Shown: positions 10,628 to 22,458 of the stretch, one piece after another | How positions within the stretch are numbered: position 1 is the first letter of the stretch | Layout: every line of letters starts with the position of its first letter | From: Forficula auricularia | Taxonomy: Eukaryota > Arthropoda > Insecta > Dermaptera > Forficulidae | Direction: 5' to 3' | Length of the DNA stretch: 64,000 nt | NCBI GenBank assembly: GCA_024734495.1 | Contig: JALMQS010000099.1 | Location: forward strand, 64,470,270-64,534,269 | The notes under the pieces: model-generated | The model's database searches: none | What the model saw: only the letters and a program-made list of their open reading frames with translations | Told to the model about the DNA's origin: nothing | Made by a program: the position numbers and the translations under genes

Positions 10628-11461
10628 TTTACTATATATTTGATAAAGATTTTGCATACTCATCTAAATGGAAAGTTTTTGATCAAATTCTCAAAACTAA
10701 TGAACATGTTGAGGATGTATTAGCTTTTCAGTTAAAAATAACACCGTAATTGTTTATTTTTAATGAGTTCGGTTAAATATTAGAGCATCTTTAGGGCTTT
10801 GCAGCTTGTTCACTATAGCTCACTCTGATTCTCTTCAAGAAAGTCATAATTGGAAAGATACCACCAGGCAATAATTGTTTAAATTTATGAATCTACCGTA
10901 AAAATTAGGAAGATTTTGAGGACGTAATTAATCTTTAATCTTACCTAGAAGTGTATGCATAATCATCTTTTGGCATCATTGTATCTGTATCTTTCGAATT
11001 CAGGGATATTAAATAAAGTACTCTAGTACCACCTTCCCTTGATACGAAACATGTGCTTATCTCTTTTCTTTCTTAATGATTAATCCTGCCTTGTGTGAGC
11101 AACTTTGAATCTTTAAGTACATTAAAAAAATTGGGATTGAAATTGTTCACAAATACAAAAGCTCCTGTTTCTTTGCGTTGTGTAGTAGATAATGAAAATA
11201 AAAACACACGTTTATTCATATTGTTTGTTATATAAACAATTTTGTTAAGTGGATAAGTGGCTACTTTAAGTATTTGCACTTTTAATTTTTCAAGAGTTAT
11301 TCGAATCTAAACCTGGAAACAAATTACATAATTCTTTTTTAATATTAAGTGAAATTACATTTTTCTAAGTCATAAACAAAATATGGTATAATTTATTTAT
11401 TTGTTTATTTAATAGAAAAATTCATTTTTACACTATTTTATTTAAATCAGAAATATATATT
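10628..11461. other. No gene recognised
   Basis: AT-rich. A 68-codon minus frame at 11073-11279 has no recognisable feature. Confidence 0.5.
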
Positions 11462-12150
11462 AAAAAAAAATTGACACGTTCTGATGTGGCCATCCATCCA
11501 CTTGACTTTACCAGACACCCTGGCCCCTCTCTTATATGTAATATCAAATAAAACTAATTATAATCATGTAGTGGGGGGGGTTAGTTTTTGCATTTTTAGA
11601 CTATTGGAGGCCCACTGATTATGTATACAACATTTGGTTGAGTTTGGTACAAGAGTCTAGAATATCAGACCCCCCCTCCCCATTTTGGGAGATTCATTTT
11701 TGCATTTTTAGTTTTCTGGGGCACAGTGATTATGTATACAAGATTGGTTGAGTTTTGTACAAGTGCCTAGATTTTCATTTTTTGCCCCCCTCCGCTGTTA
11801 ATTTTTGAATTTTTAGACTTCTGGAAGCACACTGATTATGTATACAAAATTTGGTTAAATTTGATTCAAGGGAATACATCTTCATTTTTTGATCCTAGCC
11901 CCCCCCCCCATTTTGGTCGGTTACTTTTTGCATTTTTAGACTTATAGGGGCCCACTGATTATGTATACAAAATTTGGTTGTGCTTGATTTTCATTTTTTT
12001 AACCATACAACCCCCATTTTAGGCGGTTAGTTTTTGCATTTCTAGACTTCTGGGGACCCACTAATTATGTATTCAAAATTTGGTTGAGTTTGCTACAAGG
12101 GCCAAGATTTTTTTCCAATCGCGGTTCACTCCTCGACTTTACCATACACC
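11462..12150 (-). repeat. TTTACCATACA-family repeat with about five module units, copy 1
   Basis: Starts with the family end ACACGTTCTGATGTGGCCAT and CTTGACTTTACCAGACA; ends near CGACTTTACCATACACCTG. Inside, a unit of about 110 bases (TTAGTTTTTGCATTTTTAGAC, CCACTGATTATGTATACAAA, TTGGTTGAGTTTG, then a C-rich tract) is repeated about five times from 11580 to 12100. Confidence 0.75.
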
Positions 12151-12635
12151 TGCTCCACCCTAAAAAGATCCTAAAAGAGCACAAAAAGGGTTGAAATTTT
12201 TATTTATTAAGTTGAAACTAGAATATTGATTAAAATTTCCTACTATTCTTGATTATTAACTAAATGTTTAATTATTTGGTTATATTTAGAATCTAAAGTT
12301 ACTTAGAACGTTAAGATCAAAAGAAAGCCTAATTACTCCTATTTGATTACAGAATCTACTGAATGAAATTTTAACTCATTGAGAGCTACTTTCTTTACAA
12401 ATTACCATAAAAGAAAATAGGATATACAATTAATTGAAGGTTTATTAATAAATTCAGCGAAAGTCAATAAAGTTTTTGTCTTTAATCTTTGTCTATAATT
12501 CTCGCTTCTAAATTATGTATTGACCCCATGTGTGTGTGAGTATTAAGTGTAGGAGGCAGATTATAGCCCATTAAATGTTAAGTGTACGTGGGACTTGAAC
12601 CTAGTTCCTCCGTAAAACAAAATATAATACATTAA

Positions 12636-12765
12636 GGGCCGGTTGTATGTCGCAAAGTAAATGCTTTTTACCACTAACCCAGGGTAGATGGTAAATGAAG
12701 GGACTGGGATGGCCAATCAGATGACAGGCACTGAAAGCATTTACTTTGCGATATACAACCGGCCC
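12636..12765. mobile_element. 130-bp PIF/Harbinger-like MITE with TAA duplications
   Basis: Inverted ends GGGCCGGTTGTATGTCGCAA and its near-perfect complement, about 35 bases long, are flanked by TAA at 12633-12635 and 12766-12768. A 3-bp TWA duplication with a GGGCCGGTT-type end is characteristic of PIF/Harbinger MITEs. Confidence 0.8.
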
Positions 12766-12768
12766 TAA

Positions 12769-13439
12769 GTGAGCAAAGCCTCCAAGCGTGATTGGGTTTT
12801 GCTTACCTATGGTTACGTATCTAATAAATAAATATATTAGAAAAATTGACAAATTCTGATTTAATTTCTTATATTAACGTTTTATCCATTGTTTTAAGCA
12901 CTGAGAAGGTACTTAATGACTTTAATACTAGTAACTGATATGTACTAGTAATTATTAGTGTCGACAGGTTACATGGTTTGAAGAATTTATGATGCTGTGA
13001 ATGTATAAATAAATAATAAACGTGCGATAAAGTAGAGCGGGTTGTAAAGAAAAGTAGAACTTTATGTACCTCGTGCGGGAAAAGTGTATGTACTTACTAC
13101 TTATAGTCAGTAAGAAATCAGTCGGTATACTCCCACCAAACGTCTCTCAAAAATCGCTCTTTCGCAAGTGGTATTAAAATAAATATATTTTTGATCCCAA
13201 ATAAAATACGACCCTCCCCAAAATAATTCATCGATTAAAATTTTAATATGATTTTTGATATGCGGGGAAATGTATCTTCTTCTTGATGAAGAAGGAAAAA
13301 TGAATACATACCTACCTATAGCTTCTAGATTTCAACTTTTTATTCTTATGAGCTAGAAAAGAGGGATAGACGTAATGGCACTCTATGGTCTTATTTTACT
13401 TTTTAAAAGAACCCCTAAAAAGTATATAATATGACTATG
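12769..13439. other. No gene recognised
   Basis: AT-rich; nothing supported. Confidence 0.5.
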
Positions 13440-13447
13440 GTTTAAGC

Positions 13448-14176
13448 CAGAGCATAGAGTAATATAGAGTGGAAGGCTCCATAAGGAGCCAATGTATTTT
13501 AGCGAATACGAGTTACAGAGCTCTCTGGCGAGACAAGGACGAAACCATTGGGCTATAAAATGGCGCAAATTTTGGTGACATTATCAAGAGTACAAAATGC
13601 GCTTATATATATATAACATAAAGGGTATGTATCTTTTATCTATGACAAAGGTTTTAAATGTTCTATGATCATTGGATAGCTCTTAAGAACTAAGAGTTTT
13701 CGACATGCAGTCACTAGAGAGCGCTTTTTCGATATACGGTAGCCTTCCACTCTATATTACTCTATATGCCAGAGGTTCTCAAACTGTGCGCCGAGGCTTC
13801 TTCACAGGTGCTCCGCGAAGCTTCATAATTAATTGAATCAAAACATTTGGCCTAACTAAACAAAAAATAAAGTTAAAAGCTAAAAATGTATTTATTATTC
13901 ATTTTTATCTCTTACTTACGATTAGACATACATAAAGCGAAAAAAATTAACTTCGACACCCTCAAAAAAATCTGAAATCTATACACAGGGGACCGCCTGT
14001 AGTGTGAATTTTTGATTTTCATAGAAAAATAAACTATTAATTCCCAAGATTTTTATCGATTCTAATACAAGAGTATTTAGAAAGACCAAATATACGGTAT
14101 TTGTTTTGATATATGAACATTACAAATTTTAATTGAAAAAAGGCGCCGCGACTCTGGAAAAGTTTGGGAACTCCTG
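13448..14176. mobile_element. hAT-like non-autonomous element interrupted by a nested foldback
   Basis: Ends CAGAG|GTTCTCAAACT and AAAAGTTTGGGAACTCCTG are inverted; CAG-type termini with 8-bp duplications are hAT hallmarks. The flanks are GTTTAAGC (13440-13447) and GTTTAGGC (14177-14184), one mismatch. The first five bases (CAGAG) are separated from the rest by the inserted foldback at 13453-13767. Confidence 0.75.
13453..13767. mobile_element. Foldback element nested in the hAT, 7-bp duplication
   Basis: Left end ATAGAGTAATATAGAGTGGA and right end mirror each other over about 27 bases. The flanks GCCAGAG at 13446-13452 and 13768-13774 are identical, so insertion came after the hAT arrived. 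Confidence 0.78.
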
Positions 14177-14379
14177 GTTTAGGCTTATGTCATTAAAATT
14201 TACACAAAATTTTACAGGCAACATACTTACTTAGTTTTGGAAAAGGGAAACTTTTTTCCTCCAATTTCCACCTTATGAGATATTAATGAGAGTGGGGAAT
14301 AGGATTTTCGTTTAAATACCTAGAAAAAGATTTTGGATTGTTTCTGGTTATGACAGCTTTCATCCTGTTTCTATTTCAG

Positions 14380-14577
14380 AGAGGGTGGCTGGGCGCTTTA
14401 TTGGAACAGTTAAAGCTTTTGAAAATAAAAAAAACCCCAAACCAGAGGAATGGGGGTGAATTAATCCCCACAAAGGCTTTCAATACTTCAGCCAATCGCA
14501 AAGTATTAGATAACACCGAAGTATTTCCTCTTCCTGCTAACACCACCAATCAGGTGGATTTCAATAAACATATCTAA
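14380..14577 (+). CDS. Candidate terminal coding exon, unknown protein
   Basis: A strong acceptor (CATCCTGTTTCTATTTCAG, AG at 14378-14379) is followed by 65 open codons in phase 0 ending at TAA 14575-14577. The peptide is polar and starts RGWLGALLEQLKLLKIKKTP; its second half (LIPTKAFNTSANRKVLDNTE) has ordinary protein composition, unlike the low-complexity frames nearby. AATAAA overlaps the stop and recurs near 14747. I do not recognise the protein, and no upstream exon is identified, so this may be a chance frame or a pseudogene. Confidence 0.35.
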   Translation, partial: RGWLGALLEQLKLLKIKKTPNQRNGGELIPTKAFNTSANRKVLDNTEVFPLPANTTNQVDFNKHI

Positions 14578-14789
14578 ATCAGAGAAATATCAAGGGAATT
14601 TTTTTGTTTTCTTTTCCAAGAAAAACATCCCTCGGGGGAAAAAAATCACATTATGGAAAAACAGTTTCAAATGATACAACAAAATAAAAAGAATCCTTAT
14701 TAAATGTTTCTGAGAATACCACGGAAATACAGAATATGATGAAGTAATAAAAAATGGAGTCTGAATTTATAGTTAGGTATATTATTTAT

Positions 14790-14830
14790 TTTATTATATT
14801 AAATGAGCAATTCTTGTATATATGGAACAT
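14790..14830 (+). mobile_element. Helitron A 5'-end fragment
   Basis: TATTAAATGAGCAATTCTTG matches the 5' block of the family; the rest is missing. Confidence 0.5.
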
Positions 14831-14939
14831 TATGTGATTGTCTCCTAGTGAATCTGAGTTGTTGTGGATATTTTTTTAATTTCAGAAGGGTTATATGTTA
14901 ATTTCTTGGTACTGTTGTGTTGAAACTCCTCTATTCTAT

Positions 14940-15275
14940 TCTAACCCTTTCTACCAAACTCAACCAAATTTTTTATACATATTCTGTGGGCCCCAAAAAG
15001 GCTAGAAATGCAAAAACTAACCACCCAAAATGGAGGGGAGGGACAAAAATGAAAATTCTAGCCCTTTCGACCAAACTCAACCAAATTTTGTATACATATT
15101 CTGTGGGCCCCAAAAAGGCTAGAAATACAAAAACTAACCACCCAAAATGGGGGGATCAATAAACCAATAAACTATGTATACAAAATTTGGTTAGTTTTTG
15201 CATTTCTAGCCTTCTGAGGGGTCCACAGAATATGTATACAGAATTTGATTGAGTTTGGTCGAAAGGGCTAGAATT
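14940..15275. repeat. Shared-module array: two direct units and one inverted unit
   Basis: Units with ATTCTGTGGGCCCCAAAAAG followed by GCTAGAAATGCAAAAACTAA lie at about 14950 and 15068; an inverted unit runs 15175-15275. The same arrangement recurs at 41225-41480. Confidence 0.8.
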
Positions 15276-16000
15276 TTCATTTTTAGTAGGTGTAGATACA
15301 AGATATTTACTTTTTTTAATACGTAGTCGTAGGTTCATTTAACGACATATTCTACATACTAAATTAAAAGTAAATATCTTTTATTTACATCTTAAACACA
15401 TCCTACAATGAGGACTTCCTGCACCGCAACCATATCAACCATTTTTATCTTCAACCTTCAATCCAATAAATTGGACAAAAAAAAGAAAACTTTTTTAACA
15501 ACTTGATACGCTTTGATCAAATCTTATCGATTTGACAATTAGAGTTCTTTTCACTTGTAAAACAGGAACCTGTTAATATTGATACAATACCTGTTTGTCT
15601 ATCAGAGAATTATATCTAACTAAATAATAGACAAAAGTTAAATTTACAACTTATATGTATTCATTTTTACCCAAATCGAAAACGGTATGAAGATTTTAAT
15701 CGAATGATTATTTTGGGGATGATAATGTTTTTCTAAGACCAAAAATAAAAAATATTTTTAATCATGAAGAAGGTATTCCTGTAAAGATGTTATTAATTAG
15801 TGTTAAGATGATTTGTTTTTTAATTCATTTTGAAATGATGCTATAGAAAGGTGTTCCCATTTTTATAGGATTGTTTTACATATCGAAATATCCGAACCGC
15901 TTTGATTGACACAATAGTATAATAATTAGAGGTGTGTAAAGAGAGGATTAAAAGACAAACGACAGCACTTATTACGGTACCTGGTATATATGTATATTCT
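15276..16000. other. No gene recognised
   Basis: A weak inverted repeat (AGATATTTACTTTT and complement, 15300-15385) follows the array; the rest is unremarkable. Confidence 0.5.
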
Positions 16001-16113
16001 CTAGTAGCACAATGTTTCAAACTATATAGTAACTATATAGTGCCTATATAGATTTCGAGAATCTAAATAGCCCTATATAGTTACTATATAGTTTGAAACA
16101 TTGTGCTACTAGG
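16001..16113. mobile_element. 113-bp MITE with CTAGTAGCACAATG ends
   Basis: Near-perfect arms of about 42 bases ending CATTGTGCTACTAG. The arms contain ACTATATAG repeats. A larger element with related ends (AGTTAGCACAAGA / TCTTGTGCTACTAG) lies at 18125-18439. Confidence 0.82.
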
Positions 16114-16229
16114 ATTGTATATGTTTATTTGCATCAGAGGACAATCTCAGTGATATCTCTTCATGATTTTTGTAGTTTTCTCACACTGAATTAAATAACC
16201 TCCAAAACTATTTCAAGTTATCAATTGCA

Positions 16230-16740
16230 AAATTTTGAGAGAAATCATGTTTTGTTTTTGTTTTTATTTTGTCACCCCTTTAAAATTTATGAATTAAAAA
16301 AAAAAAAACATTTTAGTACCTAAGCATCTAGTTTTTAAAAGTAATCTCCATACAAAATGTCAAGTTACTGGCCCAAGTAATTTGGGAGGAATTGTGTTTT
16401 CATTTTTAGAATATTTTTTCCTTTGTTTTGCCCATTTCAAAATTTGAATTTTTAAAAAAAAATTTGTACTGAACATCCTTGTTTTAAAAGTAAACTTCAT
16501 GCCGAATTTCAAGTCTCTAGTCCCAATAGTTCTGAAGGGGTCGTGATGAAACCGAATGAACATGTTGTGATTTTAATATTTTAACGTGTTTCATCCCTTT
16601 GAAATTTTTTTAAACCTAGTAATCATTTACGTCTTAAAAGTATCATCCATTCTAAATTTCAATTTATTTCTCCAAATAGTTCAAAATAAATCGTATATTT
16701 TATATGGTATATATAAGGTATATATTATTTTAACTTGTTT
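16230..16740 (+). repeat. Diverged tandem array, period about 150 bp, three units
   Basis: Corresponding blocks (TTTTAAAAGTAAACTTCATG-type, AATTTCAAGT, CCCAATAGTTCTGAAGGGG-type) start near 16335, 16483 and 16632. The units are well diverged, so the array is old. A TA microsatellite follows at 16747-16771. Confidence 0.6.
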
Positions 16741-16922
16741 CGTCCCTATATATATATATATATATATATATTCTAAAGCAATTTTGAATTTTAATTTATG
16801 AAAAATTTTCATTAAATTATACGCATTGGTCAGTACCTACTCATAATATTATCATATATTTTGCATTCAAGAATTGTCTAATACCATTTTAATATCATAT
16901 AAATTATTATTAAATAGTTTTT

Positions 16923-17118
16923 AAGGAATTTGGTGTTGGTACTTGGTGAAACATTTTTAAAATTATTGGATAAAAATACTTGGTAGGTTTCACATTAAGA
17001 TATAAAAAAATAAAATATATATATATATATATCGAGATTAAAGATTCTCCAAAAATAAATTCGTTTTATTTTTATATCTTAATGTGAAACCTACCAAGTA
17101 TTTTTTTATCCAATAATA
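16923..17118 (-). mobile_element. GTTTCAC/CCAACACC family element with palindrome
   Basis: On the minus strand a 150-bp palindrome (16968-17118, arms containing AGGTAGGTTTCACATTAAG-type sequence) is followed by ATGTTTCACCAAGTACCAAC, the one-sided 3' module of this family. A second minus copy of the module alone is at 43601-43632. Confidence 0.65.
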
Positions 17119-17147
17119 TTATTAAATATTAATTGACAAGTGAATGC

Positions 17148-17430
17148 AGCCCAAGGATAGTGAAAAAAATTCTCTCGAATAAAATAGATTTATTGGACAG
17201 TAATTTTTTCCTCACTCAAAAACCAACGTTTCGGAGGATTTTCCTACTTCTTCAGGGTTTAAAAGGGGTCATTGAGAGAAAAATACATAACCCTTTTAAA
17301 CTCTGAACAAGTAGGGAAAATCCTCTGAAACGTTGATTTTTGGGTGTGAAAAAAATGACTGTCCAATTAATCTATTTATTTCGAGAGAATTTTTCGACTA
17401 TTCTTGGGCTGCCTTTCCATCACTTCTCAA
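17148..17430. repeat. Palindrome with hammerhead-like motifs, family b
   Basis: Arms of about 130 bases. On the minus strand the left arm reads CTGAAGA (17249-17255), one base, a GTAGGA/TCCTCC stem, GAAAC (17228-17232). The right arm has the same layout with a damaged core. Related copies: 38281-38705 and a single motif at 62032-62060. Confidence 0.75.
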
Positions 17431-17593
17431 TTAAATTTTCTACCAGTCGGTCCCTCTCCGAAGTGAAGATTTCTTCTAATGTTATTAAATTAGTATATCT
17501 ACTCAAAACAAAATGAAATTAAAATAGCTCTATGAATTAAAATTTAATAAAAGGAAATTTTCCTTAAAGTAGCAAATTAAACGTTTAATAACA

Positions 17594-17650
17594 GAGGCCA
17601 AGTGTCTTCGGGACTCGCATACCGAGGGTTCCATAACTAATATATACTAT
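17594..17650 (+). repeat. Fragment of the GGCCAAGTG...GGGTTCC insect repeat
   Basis: GGCCAAGTGTCTTCGGGACT and CGCATACCGAGGGTTCC resemble the start of the fuller copy at 19803-20310; another fragment is at 58212-58250. Confidence 0.45.
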
Positions 17651-17764
17651 AGGTATATTATAATTGAAATATATTTTTTAAAGTAAAATGAATAATATTC
17701 GATTGCTTCTTTCCAGTATTATTAATTCAAGTGGTTAATCAAAATATTTCGGGAGCACTACCGC

Positions 17765-18122
17765 TAGTGGCGTAGCCAGAAAATTTTCTTGGGGGGGGGG
17801 GGTCAATCCTCAAAGCAAAATATTTATTGGGAATTTTTTTTATCAAAACAAATAGGTACTTCAACAAGAAATTAAAAAAGAACATAATTCTTGATTAAAC
17901 ATATTAGCCCAGTATATAGGTGGGTTTCACCTTGTAAATTAATTACGGGAAAATATTTTTTTTCTAGGATCGTTAGGTATGGGTATGCCAAATCTAAGTT
18001 TGTGACCTCGAAAGTGTGGGGAACAACTTTTGGTGGCCGAAAAACCTCGAAATTTTTGGACTTTTTCCAGTTTTTCGCTTGATAACTCGAAAACGGTCCA
18101 TATTTTGTAAATAACCGTTCTA
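17765..18122 (+). mobile_element. hAT-like GGCGTAGCCAG element, 5' fragment
   Basis: Starts TAGTGGCGTAGCCAGAAAAT with a long G run, matching (inverted) the right end of the element at 23247-24621. Interior sequence is shared with 43255-43500. No right end is present. Confidence 0.55.
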
Positions 18123-18124
18123 TA

Positions 18125-18439
18125 CCCAGTTAGCACAAGAATAATCTATAAATATTCTGATAATATCTTTTCTGGATATTGGAATATCCTGTGAATAATC
18201 TTTCAATATTCGTAGATATTCTGGGAATTTTCTTAGAACTAAAATATTCGTGTAGGACATTTAATTCAATTTACTAGAAAATTCTTAGTTGAACATTCTT
18301 AGATTATCCACTAAAGGATATTCCCGGAAGATTCGTCCAAGAATTTTTCCGGATCAATTATTCTAAGAATATTCTGAGGAATATATATGTACTTTTAATA
18401 TATTTGGTAGATATTCGTAGAATCTCTTGTGCTACTAGG
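18125..18439. mobile_element. 315-bp MITE with AGCACAAGA ends
   Basis: Terminal inverted CCAGTTAGCACAAGA / TCTTGTGCTACTAGG; the interior is packed with short palindromes such as GAATATTC. Confidence 0.6.
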
Positions 18440-18733
18440 ATAGTAAATTGAAGAGGACTAAATTGATCGTATTGCATTAATATAAATATGATTATTTCAT
18501 TAATATAAACACTCATTAGAATATTATTAAAAATTATTAAGTATAGTCATAAAATGAATAATAAAAAATAATTTTTAATCCATAATTAAACACTACTTAT
18601 TTTTATTTTCATTTATAATAATTAGTTATTAATACAAAAATAAAAAGTTATCCACCCTTAATTTTAATTAAGATTCTATAAGATTATAAAATTTTCAAGA
18701 AAAAAATTTAAATATTCAAATCACCAGTTACTT

Positions 18734-18870
18734 GCTCCAAACCAGAATACAGTATTTGGTCAACCCTTACTATCACCCCTTGGCTCAAACTAAGATTCAG
18801 TATCGAGCCAACGATTACTATCCATATTGGCCGAGTCTAGAATTCAGTATTGAGCCACCATGCTTATTGC
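18734..18870 (+). repeat. Three-unit minisatellite, period about 53 bp
   Basis: Blocks of the form AGATTCAGTATCGAGCCAAC recur at about 18745, 18793 and 18840. Confidence 0.55.
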
Positions 18871-18889
18871 TCATATTAAATATTAAATT

Positions 18890-19605
18890 GTGGGGGGGTT
18901 CTGACCCCCCCCCCACACACACTAATTATGTATACAAAATTTGGTTGAGTTTGGTATAAGAGCCATGATTTTCATTTTTTAACCCTACACCCCCACACCC
19001 ATTTTGGGTGGTTAGTTTTTGCATTTTTAGATTACTGTGGGCCCACTGATTATGTATACACAATTTGGTTGAGTTTGGTACAAGAGCCTAGATTTTCATT
19101 TTTTGACCATACACCTTCCCCCTCCCCCCATTTTGGGCGGTTAGTTTTTGCATTTTTAGACTTCTGGGATCCCACTGATTATGTATACAAAATTTAGTTG
19201 AGTTTGGTCTCAAGCCCCCCCCCCCCCCTCCCACTCCCCTTACTTTTGGGTCGATATGCTCCAAAATCTAATCAGCTCTTAATCTCAATGAACCAAAACT
19301 ACGTGTGAAATTTGGTTTCGATATTCACACTAGTTTTTGAGCTAGCTAGTCCACAAAAATTTGGTAACACACAGATTAACAAACTAACAGACAGACTAAC
19401 AGACATTTTTGACAAAACAGTTATTATCTCGAAAAATATAATTTTTTCGATATTCACTTATTAGGGCTTTTTTGTAGACCGAAATGCCATGGTTTCGCTC
19501 ATTTTTTTTAATCAAAATAGTTTCAGCCGTTTTTTGAGATATTTTGAAAAAAAGAAGGAAAAAAAACACTTTTTTCATTCACGATTACAATACTTGACCA
19601 TACCC
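18890..19605 (-). repeat. TTTACCATACA-family repeat, copy 2, end lost
   Basis: Three module units with C tracts (18900-19240) are followed by the conserved roughly 360-bp block of the family (TCGATATGCTCCAAAATCTA through CGATTACAATACTTGACCAT). The block includes AACAGACAGACTAACAGAC. Confidence 0.75.
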
Positions 19606-19802
19606 TAATAATTTTTTTCAAAAAAAAAATAATAATAACAATTTGACTAATAATTTAAAATTTATTTAATGAAAAAAAAATGAATTTAAAGGCCAGATGG
19701 CATCAGAGCCCGATTTAATGAAGGGGACGGCAAGCAGGCAATTGCCCAGAGCGGCAATTTAGACGGATGGTAAAATTGTTAGAAAGAGAAAATTGAAATT
19801 AC

Positions 19803-20310
19803 AAGCCGGCCAAGTGCGAGCGGAACCGCACATTGAAGATTTTTGTAACTTATAACTCCCAAAATATTTGAGATATCAAATTCGTTTTTATTTAGCGTTG
19901 ATAATGAAGGAATATGTGAAATAGTGGAGTTTTATTATTAAAATTAAATTAAGCTATTTGTAAACGCTGCCAGGTACCTACAAATCTAAAACGGCCACTT
20001 TAAAGCTCTATATATCGAAATAAATTTTTTAAAAATTAAACATACCGTAATTCTCCTTAAAGAAATCCATATAGAGATCCTCCCACTCTATAATAATGTC
20101 ATTTTTTTATATTTTTGACCCCACATGAAATTGACCTTACCCGAAATAAACATTTTTGATATACAGGAAAATGAATACATTAAGCTTTTAAATTTCCAAT
20201 TTTTATCCTATTTAGTTTACGAGCTACAATACTCTAACAGACGGATAGACAGACAGACATTGTAGCAACACTTATAGGTGTTCTGTTTTCTTTTTTAAAC
20301 GGAAACCTAA
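19803..20310 (+). repeat. Insect-type dispersed repeat CCGGCCAAGTGCGAG...GGAAACCTAAAAA
   Basis: Start CCGGCCAAGTGCGAGCGGAA and end with GACAGACAGACATTGTAG, then GGAAACCTAAAAATTGC, resemble a repeat I know from many insect genomes (start GGCCAAGTGCGAG, end TACGGAACCCTAAAAA). A detached 3' end is at 60672-60695. Confidence 0.5.
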
Positions 20311-20342
20311 AAATTGCACCAAGTCAAACTAGTACAATTGAT

Positions 20343-20590
20343 AAAGATAAAAGTAAATAAATATTCTAACTAAAAGTAGTTCAAATTCTGTACTTTCCTG
20401 AAGATGGGCTTACAGCCCGAAATATATATATTTAAAAAATTTACCTCTTTTATTTTTTTAATTTTAATGTGAAACAAGTGACCTAGAAATCTTAACTCAT
20501 AGTAAATGAATATTTCATATAATATTTATTTACTTTTATCTTTATTAAAGATGTTTCACCTTGCACCAACACCACAATCTTTATTAAATA
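20343..20590 (+). mobile_element. Palindrome with hammerhead-like motif plus GTTTCAC/CCAACACC module
   Basis: CTGAAGA (20398-20404), T, GGGCT-TAC-AGCCC, GAAAT (20419-20423) lies between inverted arms (AAAGATAAAAGTAAATAAAT and complement). ATGTTTCACCTTGCACCAAC follows at 20556. This copy links the two families. Confidence 0.6.
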
Positions 20591-20860
20591 TTAATAAAAA
20601 TGACAAAAATTTTAAAAATAAATATGTTAATAAGTACAGCTGAAAAATGTCATTTCTAAGTATACTTAGTAAACACATTCAATGTAAAACTTCGCATCAT
20701 AATTACATATTCATAATTTAAATGTTTTTTTTTGCCGAGAGAAGCAGAGTTGATAATTCATAAATTAAATCAATTAGGTTCTAATAAAAAAGACTGATGA
20801 AGAAAGTCAAATCTTCAAAACTATAGCGCTATATATATTATATATATATATGTATATTGA

Positions 20861-21680
20861 AAAATAAGCTGACGTGTTCTGATGTGGCCATACACTTGAC
20901 TTTACTATACAATTATTATTTATAAGTAATTATGTAAGGGAGGGGGGGTTAGTTTTTGTATTTTTATACTTCTGGGGTCCCACTGATTATGTATACAAAA
21001 TTTGGTTGAGTTTGGTAAATGGGCAAGATTTTCATTTTTGACCCTCCCCCCTCCCATTTTGGGTGGTTAGTTTTTGAATTTTTAGACTTCTGGGTTCCCA
21101 CTAATTATTATACAAAATTTGGTTGAGTTTGGTAAATGGCCAAGATTTTAATTTTTTGACCTATACCCCCCCCCCCCATTTTGGGCGGCTAGTTTTTGCT
21201 TTTTTAGACTTCTGGGGGTCCACTGATTATGTATACAAAATTTGGTTGAGTTTACTCAAACGGCATAGATTTTTAATTTTTAACCCCCCTCCACCCCCTT
21301 AATTTTGGGCCGATATGCACCAAAATCTAATCAGCTCTCAATGGACTAAAACTACGTGTGAAATTTGGTTTCGATATTCACACTAGTTTTTGAGCTAGCT
21401 CATCCACAAAAATTTGGTAACGCACAGATAAACAAACTAACAGACAGACTAACAGACATTTTGACAAAACAATTATTATCTCGAAAAATATAATTTTTTC
21501 GATGTTCACTTATTAGGGCCTTTTTGTAGAGCGAAATGCCATGGTTTCGCTCAATTTTTTTAATCAAAATAGTTTCAGCCGTTTTTTAGATATTTCGAAA
21601 AAAAGAAGGAAAAAACCACTTTTTTCTTGCACGATTACAATACTTGACCATACCCTCCCTGTATGGTAAAGTAAAAAAAT
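20861..21680 (-). repeat. TTTACCATACA-family repeat, copy 3 (near full length)
   Basis: Both ends are present: AAAATAAGCTGACGTGTTCT...TTGACTTTACTATACAA on the left and GTATGGTAAAGTA on the right. Three module units (20940-21290) precede the conserved block (21300-21655). The subterminal TTTACCATACA is inverted between ends. No transposase frame occurs. Confidence 0.78.
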
Positions 21681-22458
21681 TATTGCTTGTTCATTCAGTT
21701 TGGATTTTAGGACTTGACAGTTTTGCCAAAAATTAAATCGGGTCTCATCCAGAACCCAAAAAGCGCGATTTTTCATCTAGTCTATGGGGATGAATGTCTG
21801 TATTTTTTCGTCGACGATTTTTTCCACACCGTTCAACCATTTGAAATGAAATTGAAAACATACCAACAAAATGAAGCGCTGATTAGTTTTTGGTATATAT
21901 TGGCCGACAAACAGTACTTTATTCCAGTACTTTTTTAGTTTTTTCTAAATATTTCGAAAATGACTTAACCAATTTTGATCAAATTTAATATTTTAAGTAC
22001 CTACCTTGAGGAACCCAAAAAAGATTATATAAAGTTTTTAGGAAAATTACATTTTAAAGTACTTTACATAGTCCTTTTTTTTAATTCTTTAAAATTTATT
22101 TATTTGGTCGGTTTATCTGATTAATAATAAAGAAATAAGCATATTAATATTTCAAATGACTGTTGATAAAGTTTAACAACGATCAATTGTAGTTTTTTTT
22201 TGTTTTTTAATTATAATTTACTTTTTTTTTAAGAAAAAAATATCGGCCTTGGGCAAATTTGGCCAGGCAGCAAAAAATAATTAACTCACCAAATTAATAG
22301 TTTCTTTCAATTATTAATACAAATAAATATATTAATGTTTTTTCTCTTTTTTTAATTAAACTGTCTGAGTGCAAAACTCAACAATAAAATAAACTACAAC
22401 ACTAAAATATACTAAATAAAAATAAACAATAACATTAGAAAAAAACAATATATAGATA
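21681..22458. other. No gene recognised
   Basis: AT-rich with oligo-T tracts; the 74-codon frame at 21714-21938 overlaps repeat sequence and is not supported. Confidence 0.5.

Noticed and set aside
20794..20815. Intact hammerhead at 20.8 kb
   Set aside because: CTGATGA is present but the second box is CAAAAC and the stem is broken.
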